Assembly (NCBI RefSeq): GCF_014198245.1
Contig: NZ_JACIHE010000006.1
Span: 310,001 to 374,000, forward strand
Length of the DNA stretch: 64,000 nt
Direction of reading: 5' to 3'
From: Bradyrhizobium sp. cir1
Lineage (GTDB): Bacteria > Pseudomonadota > Alphaproteobacteria > Rhizobiales > Xanthobacteraceae
The notes beneath the pieces are model-generated. The model saw nothing but the letters and a program-made list of their open reading frames with translations. It was not told the DNA's origin and made no database searches. Both the position numbers and the translations under genes were made by a program. Shown here piece by piece: positions 8,465 to 16,791 of this stretch. Each line of letters begins with the position of its first letter. Within the stretch, counting starts at the first letter, position 1.

Positions 8465-9715
8465 ATGTCGAAATGCAGTGTTGGACTGCTCGCGCTGAGC
8501 AGCCTGTTTCTTTCAGGCGCGGCGATCGCCCAGGAAAAAATCAAGGTAGGCGTGACTGCAACCCTCGAAGGCACCTACACCGTGCTTGGCGAGGACGGCA
8601 TGCGCGGCCACCAGACCGCGCTCAATGTGCTGGGCAAGAAGATCGGCGACAAGGAACTCGAATTCATCGTCGCCTCGACCGACGCAACGCCGGACTCGGC
8701 CGTGCGCGCGGTCCGCAAGCTGATCGAGCAGGACAAGGTGCAAATCCTGCTGTCGCCGCTCTCCGGCGACGAGGGCATTGCAGTGAAGAATTTTGCAAAG
8801 ACCCATCCCGAGCTGACATTCATCAACGCGGCATCGGGCGCGCAGGAAACCACCTATGTCGATCCTGCCCCGAACTTCTTCCGCTACAACATGGATGGCG
8901 CGCAGTGGCAGGTCGGCCTCGGCAAATACGCCTATGACGAGAAGAAGTATCGCAAGATTGCGACCGTCGGCGAGGACTATTCCTTCATCTACACCCAGGT
9001 GTTCGGGCTGGTGCTCGAATTCTGCGGAATGGGTGGACAGGTGACCAACCGGCAATGGGTGCCGCTCGGCACCAAGGACTTTGCCTCCGTCATCGCCGCC
9101 CTGCCCGACGACGTCGATGCCATCTATCTCGGCCTTGGCGGCGCCGACGCCGTCAACTTCCTGAACCAGTATCAGCAGGCGGGCGGCAAGGCGCATCTGA
9201 TGGGCGGTTCCATCATGATCGACCAGACCATCCTGTCGTCAAAGGGCAACGCCAAGAATGCCCTCATCGGCACCATCGCGGCGAGCGGCCAGGCCGACAC
9301 CTGGGAGGATCCCGGCTGGCAGAAATTCGTGAAAGCCTATCAGGACGCCTTCCCGCCCAACAAGCGCTTCCCAAGCCCCTCGCTGCTGGCCACCAACTAC
9401 TATGACTCGACCATGGCGCTGATCCTCGCGCTGCGTCAGGTCAACGGCGATCTCTCCAACAACCAGGCGAAGTTCAGGGAAGCGCTGGCCAAGATCGAGC
9501 TCGATGCACCGAACGGCAAGATCAAGCTCGACTCCAACCGCCAGGCGATCGGCACCAACTTCGTCACCGAAGTCGTCGACGACGGAAAGGGTGCGTTGTT
9601 CAGCAAGGTCGTGAAGGTGATCCCGAACGTCAACCAGACGCTCGGCTATGATCCGGCCGTGTTCTCGAAGATCGGACTGCCAAGCCGAAGCGTGCCGGAA
9701 TGTAAGAAGTATTGA
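8465..9715 (+). CDS. ABC transporter substrate-binding protein, branched-chain-amino-acid type
   Basis: A 416-residue periplasmic binding protein of the LivJ-like (Peripla_BP_6) family. The signal peptide covers residues 1-22, with cleavage after AIAQ/EK. The mature chain opens IKVGVTATLEGTYTVLGEDG, as expected for the first strand and ligand loop of this fold. It has a strong ribosome-binding site (GGAGGAG, 8 bases before ATG). The permeases and ATPases of the same importer follow after an AraC-type regulator. The ligand cannot be read from sequence. LivJ-like proteins bind amino acids but also aromatic acids, amides and other small molecules. Given the molybdenum hydroxylase and hydrolases downstream, the ligand is more likely a catabolic substrate than an amino acid (inference). 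Confidence 0.93.
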   Translation: MSKCSVGLLALSSLFLSGAAIAQEKIKVGVTATLEGTYTVLGEDGMRGHQTALNVLGKKIGDKELEFIVASTDATPDSAVRAVRKLIEQDKVQILLSPLSGDEGIAVKNFAKTHPELTFINAASGAQETTYVDPAPNFFRYNMDGAQWQVGLGKYAYDEKKYRKIATVGEDYSFIYTQVFGLVLEFCGMGGQVTNRQWVPLGTKDFASVIAALPDDVDAIYLGLGGADAVNFLNQYQQAGGKAHLMGGSIMIDQTILSSKGNAKNALIGTIAASGQADTWEDPGWQKFVKAYQDAFPPNKRFPSPSLLATNYYDSTMALILALRQVNGDLSNNQAKFREALAKIELDAPNGKIKLDSNRQAIGTNFVTEVVDDGKGALFSKVVKVIPNVNQTLGYDPAVFSKIGLPSRSVPECKKY

Positions 9716-9837
9716 CGCATCATATCGGCGGCAGGCAACCGGGGAGCGACTCGCTGACGCGGGCGCTCTCCGCTCTTGCAATCTCGGCGGTGTTGTTGAA
9801 CGCTGGCCGAAAAGAAGAACATTCGGGAGGGGAAGGC

Positions 9838-10665
9838 ATGAGCCGTGCGCTCGCCGTCTTCCACGGCCGGTTTGGCCGGGCGACGGTTTATCAGTTGAAC
9901 CGCCCTTTCAATATCCACGCCCATCGTGAGGGTCATCTGATCTTCCATGTCGGCGGCATGCCCGCATGCATTGATGTGTCCGACGGACACTACGATCTCA
10001 CCGAATCTTCCGTCGTCGCCGTCAATCCCTGGGAACCGCACAATTTCCTGCCGACCGATCTCGACGGCGGCGCCATCTTCTTCGTGCTCTACGTCAATGC
10101 CGAATGGTTTGCGCCCGATGCCTCGGGAACCGAGCGCATGCGTTTCGGCCGCACTCAGTTCAAGCGAACGCCAGCCCTCGACAAGCACATCAGGCGGACC
10201 GCCGCGCTCGTGTGCGGCGCACCATCGCTCTCCAGTCTCGATTCCGAGCTGAGGAGACTAATCGATATCTGCTACGACGAAAGCTGGCAGCAGGCCGAGA
10301 TCGCGCGCGATCCGCGCGCAAACGGTTCCGTCACCGATTTCCGTGTGCGCAAATGCATCAAGATGATGTCGGAGAGTCCCGGTGCCGAGATCGAGCTCGA
10401 TACGATCGCGCGGGAATCCGGCCTGTCGCGACCGCACTTCTACCGGCTATTCCGTGTCCAGACCGGCGTCACGCCAAATCTCTATCTCAACACGCTGATC
10501 ATGGAACAGGCGCTCGAGGCGCTGGTGGCGAGCGAAACGCCTATCGCCGACATCGGCTTCGATCTCGGCTTCTCCTCGCAGAGCGGCTTCACACGGTTCT
10601 TTGCCGCCAATGTCGGGATGGCCCCGACCGATTATCGTCGCGCGGCCAAGGTTTTGCGCGCCTGA
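9838..10665 (+). CDS. AraC-family transcriptional regulator
   Basis: A 275-residue regulator with an N-terminal cupin-like effector domain (about residues 15-110; FNIHAHREGHLIFHVGG) and a C-terminal double helix-turn-helix (residues about 175-272). The first helix-turn-helix includes LDTIARESGLSRPHFYRLF and the second IADIGFDLGFSSQSGFTRFF, ending in the family signature AxxGxxPxxYRR. The frame is open from 9712, but the ATG at 9838 has a GGGAGGGG site 7 bases upstream and gives a normal N-terminus. It sits between the binding protein and the permeases of one importer, so it probably controls the cluster in response to the imported compound. Confidence 0.9.
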   Translation: MSRALAVFHGRFGRATVYQLNRPFNIHAHREGHLIFHVGGMPACIDVSDGHYDLTESSVVAVNPWEPHNFLPTDLDGGAIFFVLYVNAEWFAPDASGTERMRFGRTQFKRTPALDKHIRRTAALVCGAPSLSSLDSELRRLIDICYDESWQQAEIARDPRANGSVTDFRVRKCIKMMSESPGAEIELDTIARESGLSRPHFYRLFRVQTGVTPNLYLNTLIMEQALEALVASETPIADIGFDLGFSSQSGFTRFFAANVGMAPTDYRRAAKVLRA

Positions 10666-10856
10666 CCGCTACACGAAAAGATACTCACGATCAAACGTCG
10701 CCCTCGCCGCCCGGCTAGGATGTCGGCAACGCGATCCCGAGATGATCGCGACCGATGGGAGCGCACGTCCATGGCAAGGCCTGCAGCCGCTGTAGGGCTG
10801 TCCGACCTGCATTCAATGAACCTTCGGCGTGTCGCCCAGACAAGCGGACGGCGCCC

Positions 10857-11867
10857 ATGAGCCGCTTTGTCGAACGCCATCCCGCCTGGGCGCTGATCGC
10901 AATCATTGCCATCGCCATCCTGCTCTGGCTGATATTCGCGGTCTGGCCGCCAGGTCTCGAAGAGGCCATCGGCCGCAAGCGCGTCTTCCTCAACGCCGTC
11001 TTCAACGGCATCACACTCGGTGGCCTCTACTTCCTCGTCGCGAGCGGCTTCACCCTGATCTTCGGCCTGATGCGCAACGTCAACCTCGCGCACGGCTCGC
11101 TCTATCTGTTCGGCGGCTATGTCGGCTACGCCATCAGCGCATCGACCGGCTCCTGGATCCTCAGCTTCATCGTGGCCTTTATCCTGACTGCCCTGGTCGG
11201 CGTGCTGCTCCAGGTGATCGTGTTCCGGCGCATGGAAGGCCAGGACCTCAGACAGACCATGGTGACGATCGGGCTGTCGATCGTGTTTGCCGACCTCATG
11301 CTCTGGGCCTGCGGCGGCGATTTCTACCAGATCCAGACCCCGAGCTGGTTGATCGGGCCCATCGATCTGCCGCTGATCACGGCGGTGAAATCCTCGGGCG
11401 AGCCGGTCTACCTCAGATATCCGCTGGTGCGGCTCGTGATCCTCGCGGCGTCCGTCGTGATCGGCATCGCGATGTGGCTCGCGCTCAACCGCACGCGGAT
11501 CGGCATGATCATCCGCGCCGGCGTCGATGATCGCGACATCCTGGCCGCAACCGGCGTGCGCATCCAGCTCGTCTTCGTGCTGGTGTTCGCCTTCGGCGCG
11601 GGCCTTGCGGGCATCGCCGGCGTCGTCGGCGGCACCTTCCAGTCCTTGTCGCCGGGCGAGGACATCCGCTTCCTGCTCGCCTCCCTCGTGGTCGTGATCG
11701 TGGGCGGCATGGGCTCGATCCCCGGTGCGGCGCTCGGCGCGCTGATCATCGGCCTCGCCGAGCAGCTCGGCTCGGTCTACATCCCGACCTACGCCATCGT
11801 CGTGACCTTCCTGATCATGGTGCTGGTGCTGACGATCCGGCCGCAGGGCCTATTGGCGAGGCGCTGA
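10857..11867 (+). CDS. ABC importer inner-membrane permease, LivH family
   Basis: A 336-residue branched-chain-amino-acid-type permease. After an N-terminal helix (residues 8-30, WALIAIIAIAILLWLIF) comes the family core, about eight helices starting FNGITLGGLYFLVASG. It also has the conserved segments FGLMRNVNLAHGSLY and GIAGVVGGTF, and a C-terminal LTIRPQGLLARR. The start at 10857 is preferred over the longer open frame because it places the first helix correctly; the ribosome-binding site is weak. The next permease starts one base after its stop. Together they form the membrane channel of the importer whose binding protein is at 8465. Confidence 0.93.
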   Translation: MSRFVERHPAWALIAIIAIAILLWLIFAVWPPGLEEAIGRKRVFLNAVFNGITLGGLYFLVASGFTLIFGLMRNVNLAHGSLYLFGGYVGYAISASTGSWILSFIVAFILTALVGVLLQVIVFRRMEGQDLRQTMVTIGLSIVFADLMLWACGGDFYQIQTPSWLIGPIDLPLITAVKSSGEPVYLRYPLVRLVILAASVVIGIAMWLALNRTRIGMIIRAGVDDRDILAATGVRIQLVFVLVFAFGAGLAGIAGVVGGTFQSLSPGEDIRFLLASLVVVIVGGMGSIPGAALGALIIGLAEQLGSVYIPTYAIVVTFLIMVLVLTIRPQGLLARR

Positions 11868-11868
11868 G

Positions 11869-12951
11869 ATGTCGCTCGCACACGACGCCCCCATCGCCGT
11901 TCGCCCCGCTGCCGGAACACAGCGCCCCGCGCGTACATGGCCGGAGATCAACAACCCCGCCGCCTGGATCGTCGCAGCCGTTCTCGTGATCATGCCGCTG
12001 ATTGCCAACGGCTTCTTCCTGATCGAGATCTTCGCGACCACGCTGATCCTCGGCATCATGGCGCTGAGCCTGATGTTCCTTGCGGGCTACGGCGGCATGG
12101 TCAGCCTGATGCAGCTCACCATTGCGGGCTTCTCGGCCTACATGATCGCCGTGTTCGGCGTCAGTGGCAACGCCAATATCAGCCTGGGCTGGCCGTGGTG
12201 GCTCGCGGTTCCGATGGCGCTGGCGCTGGCGACCGCCTTCGGCACGCTCGGCGGCGCACTCGCGGTGCGCACCGAAGGCATCTACACCATCATGATCACG
12301 CTGGCGATTGGAGCTGCCTTCTACTACTTCACCAACCAGAACTGGGCGATCTTCAACGGCCATACCGGCATCAACACCGTGGCCACGCCGCATTTCTGGG
12401 GCGTCAACTGGCGCGCCGACATTCCCTTCTATTATGTCGTGCTCGCGGTCGCTGCGCTCTGCTACGTCGCGGTCGAATATCTCTCGCGCGCTCCCTTCGG
12501 CCTCGCGCTTCAGGGCGTGCGCGACAATCCGCGACGCATGGCCGCTCTGGGCTTCAACGTCAACGCCCATCGCGTTGCCGCCTACGCTTTCGCGTCCTTC
12601 GTGGCCGCACTCGCTGGCGTCCTCCAGGTCTGGAACTACCGCCAGATCTCGCCCGGCTCGGTCAGCGTCAGCGCCTGCATCGATGTGCTGATCATCGCCG
12701 TCGTCGGCGGCATCACGCGTCCGATCGGCCCCTTCATCGGCGCGCTGATCTTCGTGCTGCTGCGCACCTTCGCGCTCGACTTCCTGGTCAGGCTGGGGCT
12801 CGACGGCAACCGTTTCCGCCTGCTGATCGGCCTCGGCTTCCTCGCCATCGTGTTCTGGTCCTCGGACGGCGTCATTGGCCTGTGGCTGCGCTGGCGTCAG
12901 CATCAAGGCCGCGACGTCAGCCGTCCCGGCGGAGGGCACCGCCATGGATAG
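11869..12951 (+). CDS. ABC importer inner-membrane permease, LivM family
   Basis: A 360-residue permease, partner of the LivH-type protein one base upstream. A short cytoplasmic head is followed by about nine helices. Typical LivM stretches are seen: LSLMFLAGYGGMVSLMQ, then GVRDNPRRMAALGFNV, the EAA-like loop that contacts the ATPases. The C-terminal part is IGPFIGALIFVLLRTFA. The end overlaps the next gene by 8 bases, so translation is coupled. No unusual features. Confidence 0.93.
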   Translation: MSLAHDAPIAVRPAAGTQRPARTWPEINNPAAWIVAAVLVIMPLIANGFFLIEIFATTLILGIMALSLMFLAGYGGMVSLMQLTIAGFSAYMIAVFGVSGNANISLGWPWWLAVPMALALATAFGTLGGALAVRTEGIYTIMITLAIGAAFYYFTNQNWAIFNGHTGINTVATPHFWGVNWRADIPFYYVVLAVAALCYVAVEYLSRAPFGLALQGVRDNPRRMAALGFNVNAHRVAAYAFASFVAALAGVLQVWNYRQISPGSVSVSACIDVLIIAVVGGITRPIGPFIGALIFVLLRTFALDFLVRLGLDGNRFRLLIGLGFLAIVFWSSDGVIGLWLRWRQHQGRDVSRPGGGHRHG

Positions 12952-13726
12952 CGTCGCCCAGCGCCTCTCCGCCGTCGGTGCCAATGCCGCGCTCGAGCTA
13001 CGCGGCGTGACGCGGCTGTTCGGCGCGCTCGCCGCGCTGACCGACGTCACCATCACGGTTCGTCCGGGCGAGCGGCGCGCCGTGCTCGGCTCGAACGGCG
13101 CCGGCAAGACCACGCTGTTCAACTGCATCACCGGCGACTTCCCGCCCTCCTCCGGCACCATCCGTTTCTTCGGCGAGGACGTCACGCACTTCCCGCCCTA
13201 TGAACGCATCCGCCGCGGCCTGCGCCGGACCTATCAGATCTCGGCGCTGTTCCCGGGCCTGACCGTGCAGGACAACGTCTATCTCGCTTGCCGCGGCGTC
13301 TCCCGCGGCCGCTTCTCGTTCCTGCGCCCGGGACAAAACGATGCCCTGATGCATGCGGCCGACAACCTCGTTCAGGCCGTGCATCTGTCCGCCGTGAAGG
13401 ATCAGCGCGTGGCCGAGCTCGCGCATGGTCAGCAGCGCCAGCTCGAGATCGCGCTCGCGCTGGCCGGCGCGCCGCGCTTCATCCTGTTCGACGAGCCGGC
13501 CGCGGGCCTGTCGCCGACGGAGCGGCAAGAGCTGATCGAGATCCTGACCTCCCTGCCCGCGCATATCGGCTACATCATCATCGAGCACGACATGGACGTG
13601 GCTCTGCGCGTCGTCGAGAGCGTCACGATGATGCACAACGGGCGTGTCTTCAAGGAAGGCCTGCCGCAGGAGATCCAGTCCGATCCCGAGGTGCAGGAGC
13701 TCTATCTCGGAGGCGGCCATGAATGA
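12944..13726 (+). CDS. ABC importer ATP-binding protein, LivG family
   Basis: A 260-residue cytoplasmic ATPase. It shows Walker A (GSNGAGKTT), a Q-loop region ([18 protein letters not shown]), the signature as [14 protein letters not shown] (degenerate but in the normal LivG form), Walker B ([13 protein letters not shown]) and the H-loop (IIIEHDMD). The start ATG at 12944 lies inside the end of the LivM gene. The 3' end overlaps the next ATPase gene by 8 bases. It pairs with the LivF-type domain of the following fusion protein to power the importer. Confidence 0.93.
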   Translation: MDSVAQRLSAVGANAALELRGVTRLFGALAALTDVTITVRPGERRAVLGSNGAGKTTLFNCITGDFPPSSGTIRFFGEDVTHFPPYERIRRGLRRTYQISALFPGLTVQDNVYLACRGVSRGRFSFLRPGQNDALMHAADNLVQAVHLSAVKDQRVAELAHGQQRQLEIALALAGAPRFILFDEPAAGLSPTERQELIEILTSLPAHIGYIIIEHDMDVALRVVESVTMMHNGRVFKEGLPQEIQSDPEVQELYLGGGHE

Positions 13727-15929
13727 GGTCCGCCGCTCTTCCCCTGCGCTCGAGGTCCGCGGTCTCGACGTCTATTACGGTCACTCGCACGCGCTGCAAG
13801 GCGTCGACCTCACGCTGGACAGCGGCGTGTTCTCCGTCGTCGGCCGCAACGGCATGGGCAAGACCACGCTGTGCAAGGCGATCATGGGGCTCGTGGGCGT
13901 CAGCGGCGGATCGATCCGGGTCCGCGGCGAGGATGTCACGCGGCGGCCGCCGGCCCAGATCGCGCGACTCGGCGTCGGTTATGTGCCGCAGGGCCGCCGC
14001 CTCTGGCGCTCGCTCAGCGTCGACGAGCATTTGCGGCTTGCCGGCGGGCTACGCTCCGGCGCCTGGACCGTCGAGCGCATCTACGACACCTTCCCGCGGC
14101 TCGCCGAACGCAGGGACCATGGCGGCGGCCAGCTTTCCGGCGGCGAGCAGCAGATGCTGGCGATCTCTCGCGCGCTGCTCACCAATCCGCATCTCCTGAT
14201 CATGGACGAGCCGACCGAAGGCCTCGCGCCCGTCATCGTGGCACAGGTCGAGGAGATGCTGCTGCGGCTGGGCGAGGACGGCGACATGTCCGTGCTCGTG
14301 ATCGAGCAAAACATCGGGGTTGCCACCGCGATCTCCCGCAACGTCGCGATCATGGTCAACGGCCGCGTCAATCGCATCATCGACTCCACGCGCCTCGCCG
14401 CCGACCGCGAGTTGCAGCAGCGCCTGCTCGGCGTCGGGCTTCACGCCGAGCTCGAACCGGATGTCGACGCCGCCGCATCGGGCGTCGAAGCGAAACCGGC
14501 GCCGGCGCCACGCCGCGACGGACCGGTCCGCATCTACATCTCCAACCCGACGCTCCCAACTCGATGGTCGCAACCGGTGCCGATCGCCCGCATCGAGGCC
14601 GCTGCGCGCACAGTCTCGACCCAAGTCGCGCGGCTCGACGAAACGGCGCGGCGCAAGCGCGAGCCGTTGGTCGCCCAGGCCTCCGGCCCGCCCGTCGTGC
14701 TGGTCGTCGGCACGCTCGACACCAAAGGAACCGAGTTACGTTTCATCCGCGACATCATCGCGGAAAGCGGTCTGCGCACGCGGCTGGTCGACGTCTCGAC
14801 CAGTGGCAGGCAATCCAGCTGCGATGTCTCCGCGCAGGAGATTGCCCTGAACCACGGCCGCGGCGGATCCGCTGTATTCGGCGCCGACCGCGGCGCCGCC
14901 GTGACCGCGATGGCCGATGCCTTCGCCAACTGGCTGCGGCGACAGGGCAACATCGCCGGCGTGATCTCGGCCGGCGGCTCTGGCGCGGCGTCGCTGGTTG
15001 CACCGGGCATGCGCGCCCTGCCCGTCGGCGTGCCAAAACTGATCATCTCCTCCATCGCCTCCGGCGATGTCGGGCCCTATGTCGGCCCCGCCGACATCAC
15101 GATGATGTACTCGGTCACCGACGTGCAGGGGCTGAACTCGATCTCGCGCGCGGTGCTCGGCAACGGCGCCAATGCCCTCGCCGGCATGGTCAAGGCGCGC
15201 TTGGACGAACACGCGGCAACGGCGCGCGAGGCCGGCGGCCTGCCCTCGGTCGGCATCACCATGTTCGGCGTTACCACGCCGGCGGTGCAGAAGATCGCCG
15301 CCGAACTGCGCGATGATTTCGAATGCCTGGTCTTCCATGCCACTGGCGTCGGCGGCCGCTCCATGGAAAAACTCGTCGAGTCCGGGCAGCTCTCGGGCGT
15401 CATCGACCTCACTACGACGGAGATCTGCGACCTGCTCATGGGCGGCGTATTTCCGGCGACGGAGGATCGCTTTGGCGCAATCATCCGCAGCCGGCTGCCT
15501 TACGTCGGCTCGGTCGGCGCGCTCGACATGGTCAATTTCGGCGCACCCGATACCATTCCCGAGCGTTACCGCAGCCGAAAGTTCCACGTCCACAATCCGC
15601 AGGTGACGTTGATGCGGACGACGGCCGAGGAGAACGAGCGCATGGGGCGCTGGATCGCCGAGCGGCTCAACCAGATGGACGGCCCTGTCCGCTTCTTCCT
15701 GCCCGAGGGCGGCGTCTCCGCGCTTGATGCGCGGGGCCAGCCGTTCTGGGATCCGGACGCCGACGCCGCGCTGTTCCGCGCACTGGAGCGCGACGTGCGC
15801 CAGACCGCCAATCGGCAGCTCATTCGCGTCCCCAAGAACATCAACGATCCCGACTTCGCCGCCGCCATCGTCAGTGCGTTCCGAACGCTGTTCGGCCGCA
15901 CCGGCGCGCGACGGAGACTAGCGAGGTGA
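13719..15929 (+). CDS. LivF-type ABC ATPase fused to a Tm-1-like (UPF0261) domain
   Basis: A 736-residue two-part protein in one uninterrupted frame. Residues 1-240 form a normal LivF ATPase: Walker [10 protein letters not shown], signature [15 protein letters not shown], Walker [13 protein letters not shown]-loop VIEQN. After a Pro/Ala-rich linker (about 245-320) comes a Tm-1-like domain from about residue 322 to the end. It opens [17 protein letters not shown] and holds [19 protein letters not shown] and the segment [14 protein letters not shown]. Tm-1-like proteins usually stand alone next to a PEP-hydrolase-family protein, and exactly that partner follows 3 bases later. LivF itself is normally about 235 residues. 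Fusing a catabolic-type domain to a transport ATPase suggests that uptake and first processing are linked; the reaction is unknown. Confidence 0.92.
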   Translation: MNEVRRSSPALEVRGLDVYYGHSHALQGVDLTLDSGVFSVVGRNGMGKTTLCKAIMGLVGVSGGSIRVRGEDVTRRPPAQIARLGVGYVPQGRRLWRSLSVDEHLRLAGGLRSGAWTVERIYDTFPRLAERRDHGGGQLSGGEQQMLAISRALLTNPHLLIMDEPTEGLAPVIVAQVEEMLLRLGEDGDMSVLVIEQNIGVATAISRNVAIMVNGRVNRIIDSTRLAADRELQQRLLGVGLHAELEPDVDAAASGVEAKPAPAPRRDGPVRIYISNPTLPTRWSQPVPIARIEAAARTVSTQVARLDETARRKREPLVAQASGPPVVLVVGTLDTKGTELRFIRDIIAESGLRTRLVDVSTSGRQSSCDVSAQEIALNHGRGGSAVFGADRGAAVTAMADAFANWLRRQGNIAGVISAGGSGAASLVAPGMRALPVGVPKLIISSIASGDVGPYVGPADITMMYSVTDVQGLNSISRAVLGNGANALAGMVKARLDEHAATAREAGGLPSVGITMFGVTTPAVQKIAAELRDDFECLVFHATGVGGRSMEKLVESGQLSGVIDLTTTEICDLLMGGVFPATEDRFGAIIRSRLPYVGSVGALDMVNFGAPDTIPERYRSRKFHVHNPQVTLMRTTAEENERMGRWIAERLNQMDGPVRFFLPEGGVSALDARGQPFWDPDADAALFRALERDVRQTANRQLIRVPKNINDPDFAAAIVSAFRTLFGRTGARRRLAR

Positions 15930-15932
15930 CCG

Positions 15933-16766
15933 ATGGCCAGGTTTGAACGCGCAGCCCTCCTGAAGAAGTTCCGCGACATGGCGAGGCGTGGCGAGCCGAT
16001 CGTCGGTGGCGGTGCCGGCACCGGCCTGTCGGCCAAGTGCGAGGAGGCCGGCGGCGTCGATCTCATCGTCATCTACAATTCCGGCCGCTATCGCATGGCC
16101 GGGCGCGGCTCGCTCGCAGGCCTGATGGCCTATGGCGATGCCAACGCCATCGTGCTCGAAATGGCCGGTGAAGTGCTCCCGGTGGTGGGCCAGACGCCGG
16201 TCCTTGCCGGCGTCAACGGCACCGATCCGTTCCGCGACATGGACGTCTTCCTCGACCAGCTGAAGGCGCTTGGTTTCGCCGGCGTCCAGAACTTTCCGAC
16301 CGTCGGGCTGATCGACGGCACCTTCCGCGCCAATCTCGAAGAAACCGGCATGTCCTATGCGCTTGAGATCGACATGATCGCGAAGGCGCACGACAAGGAC
16401 ATGCTGACCACGCCCTATGTGTTCAGCGAGAAGGAGGCCGCCGCGATGGCGATCGCCGGCGCCGACATCATCGTCTGCCACATGGGTCTGACGACCGGCG
16501 GCACGATCGGCGCGCAGACCGCGCCAAAGCTCAAGGACTGCCCGGCGCAGATCGACACCTGGGCCACTGCTGCGCTCAGCGTCAATCCGGACATCCTGGT
16601 GCTGGCCCATGGCGGCCCGATCGCGGATCCCACTGATGCCGATTTCATCATGAAGAACACCCGCCATTGCCACGGCTTCTACGGCGCCTCCTCGATGGAG
16701 CGGCTGCCCGTGGAGCGGGCGCTGACGGAACAGGTGCGTCAATTCAAGGCGATCGGCGCGCGATAA
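15933..16766 (+). CDS. Phosphoenolpyruvate-hydrolase-family TIM-barrel protein
   Basis: A 277-residue cytoplasmic protein of the PEP-hydrolase-like family, the usual partner of Tm-1-like proteins. It opens with [19 protein letters not shown]. Its middle has the barrel strands [11 protein letters not shown] and [16 protein letters not shown], and it ends [18 protein letters not shown]. Length matches the family (about 275-280). The family name comes from structural similarity to PEP mutase/isocitrate-lyase barrels; activity has seldom been tested. It begins 3 bases after the LivF-Tm-1 fusion, and its ribosome-binding site GAGGTGA overlaps that stop codon. The two products probably work together on the imported compound. 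Confidence 0.85.
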   Translation: MARFERAALLKKFRDMARRGEPIVGGGAGTGLSAKCEEAGGVDLIVIYNSGRYRMAGRGSLAGLMAYGDANAIVLEMAGEVLPVVGQTPVLAGVNGTDPFRDMDVFLDQLKALGFAGVQNFPTVGLIDGTFRANLEETGMSYALEIDMIAKAHDKDMLTTPYVFSEKEAAAMAIAGADIIVCHMGLTTGGTIGAQTAPKLKDCPAQIDTWATAALSVNPDILVLAHGGPIADPTDADFIMKNTRHCHGFYGASSMERLPVERALTEQVRQFKAIGAR

Positions 16767-16791
16767 CGCCGACGGTTCGAGGGAGGGAAAG

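Noticed and set aside
11815..13185. A 456-codon minus-strand frame opposite livM/livG
   Set aside because: Antisense of two overlapping permease/ATPase genes; no protein family character.
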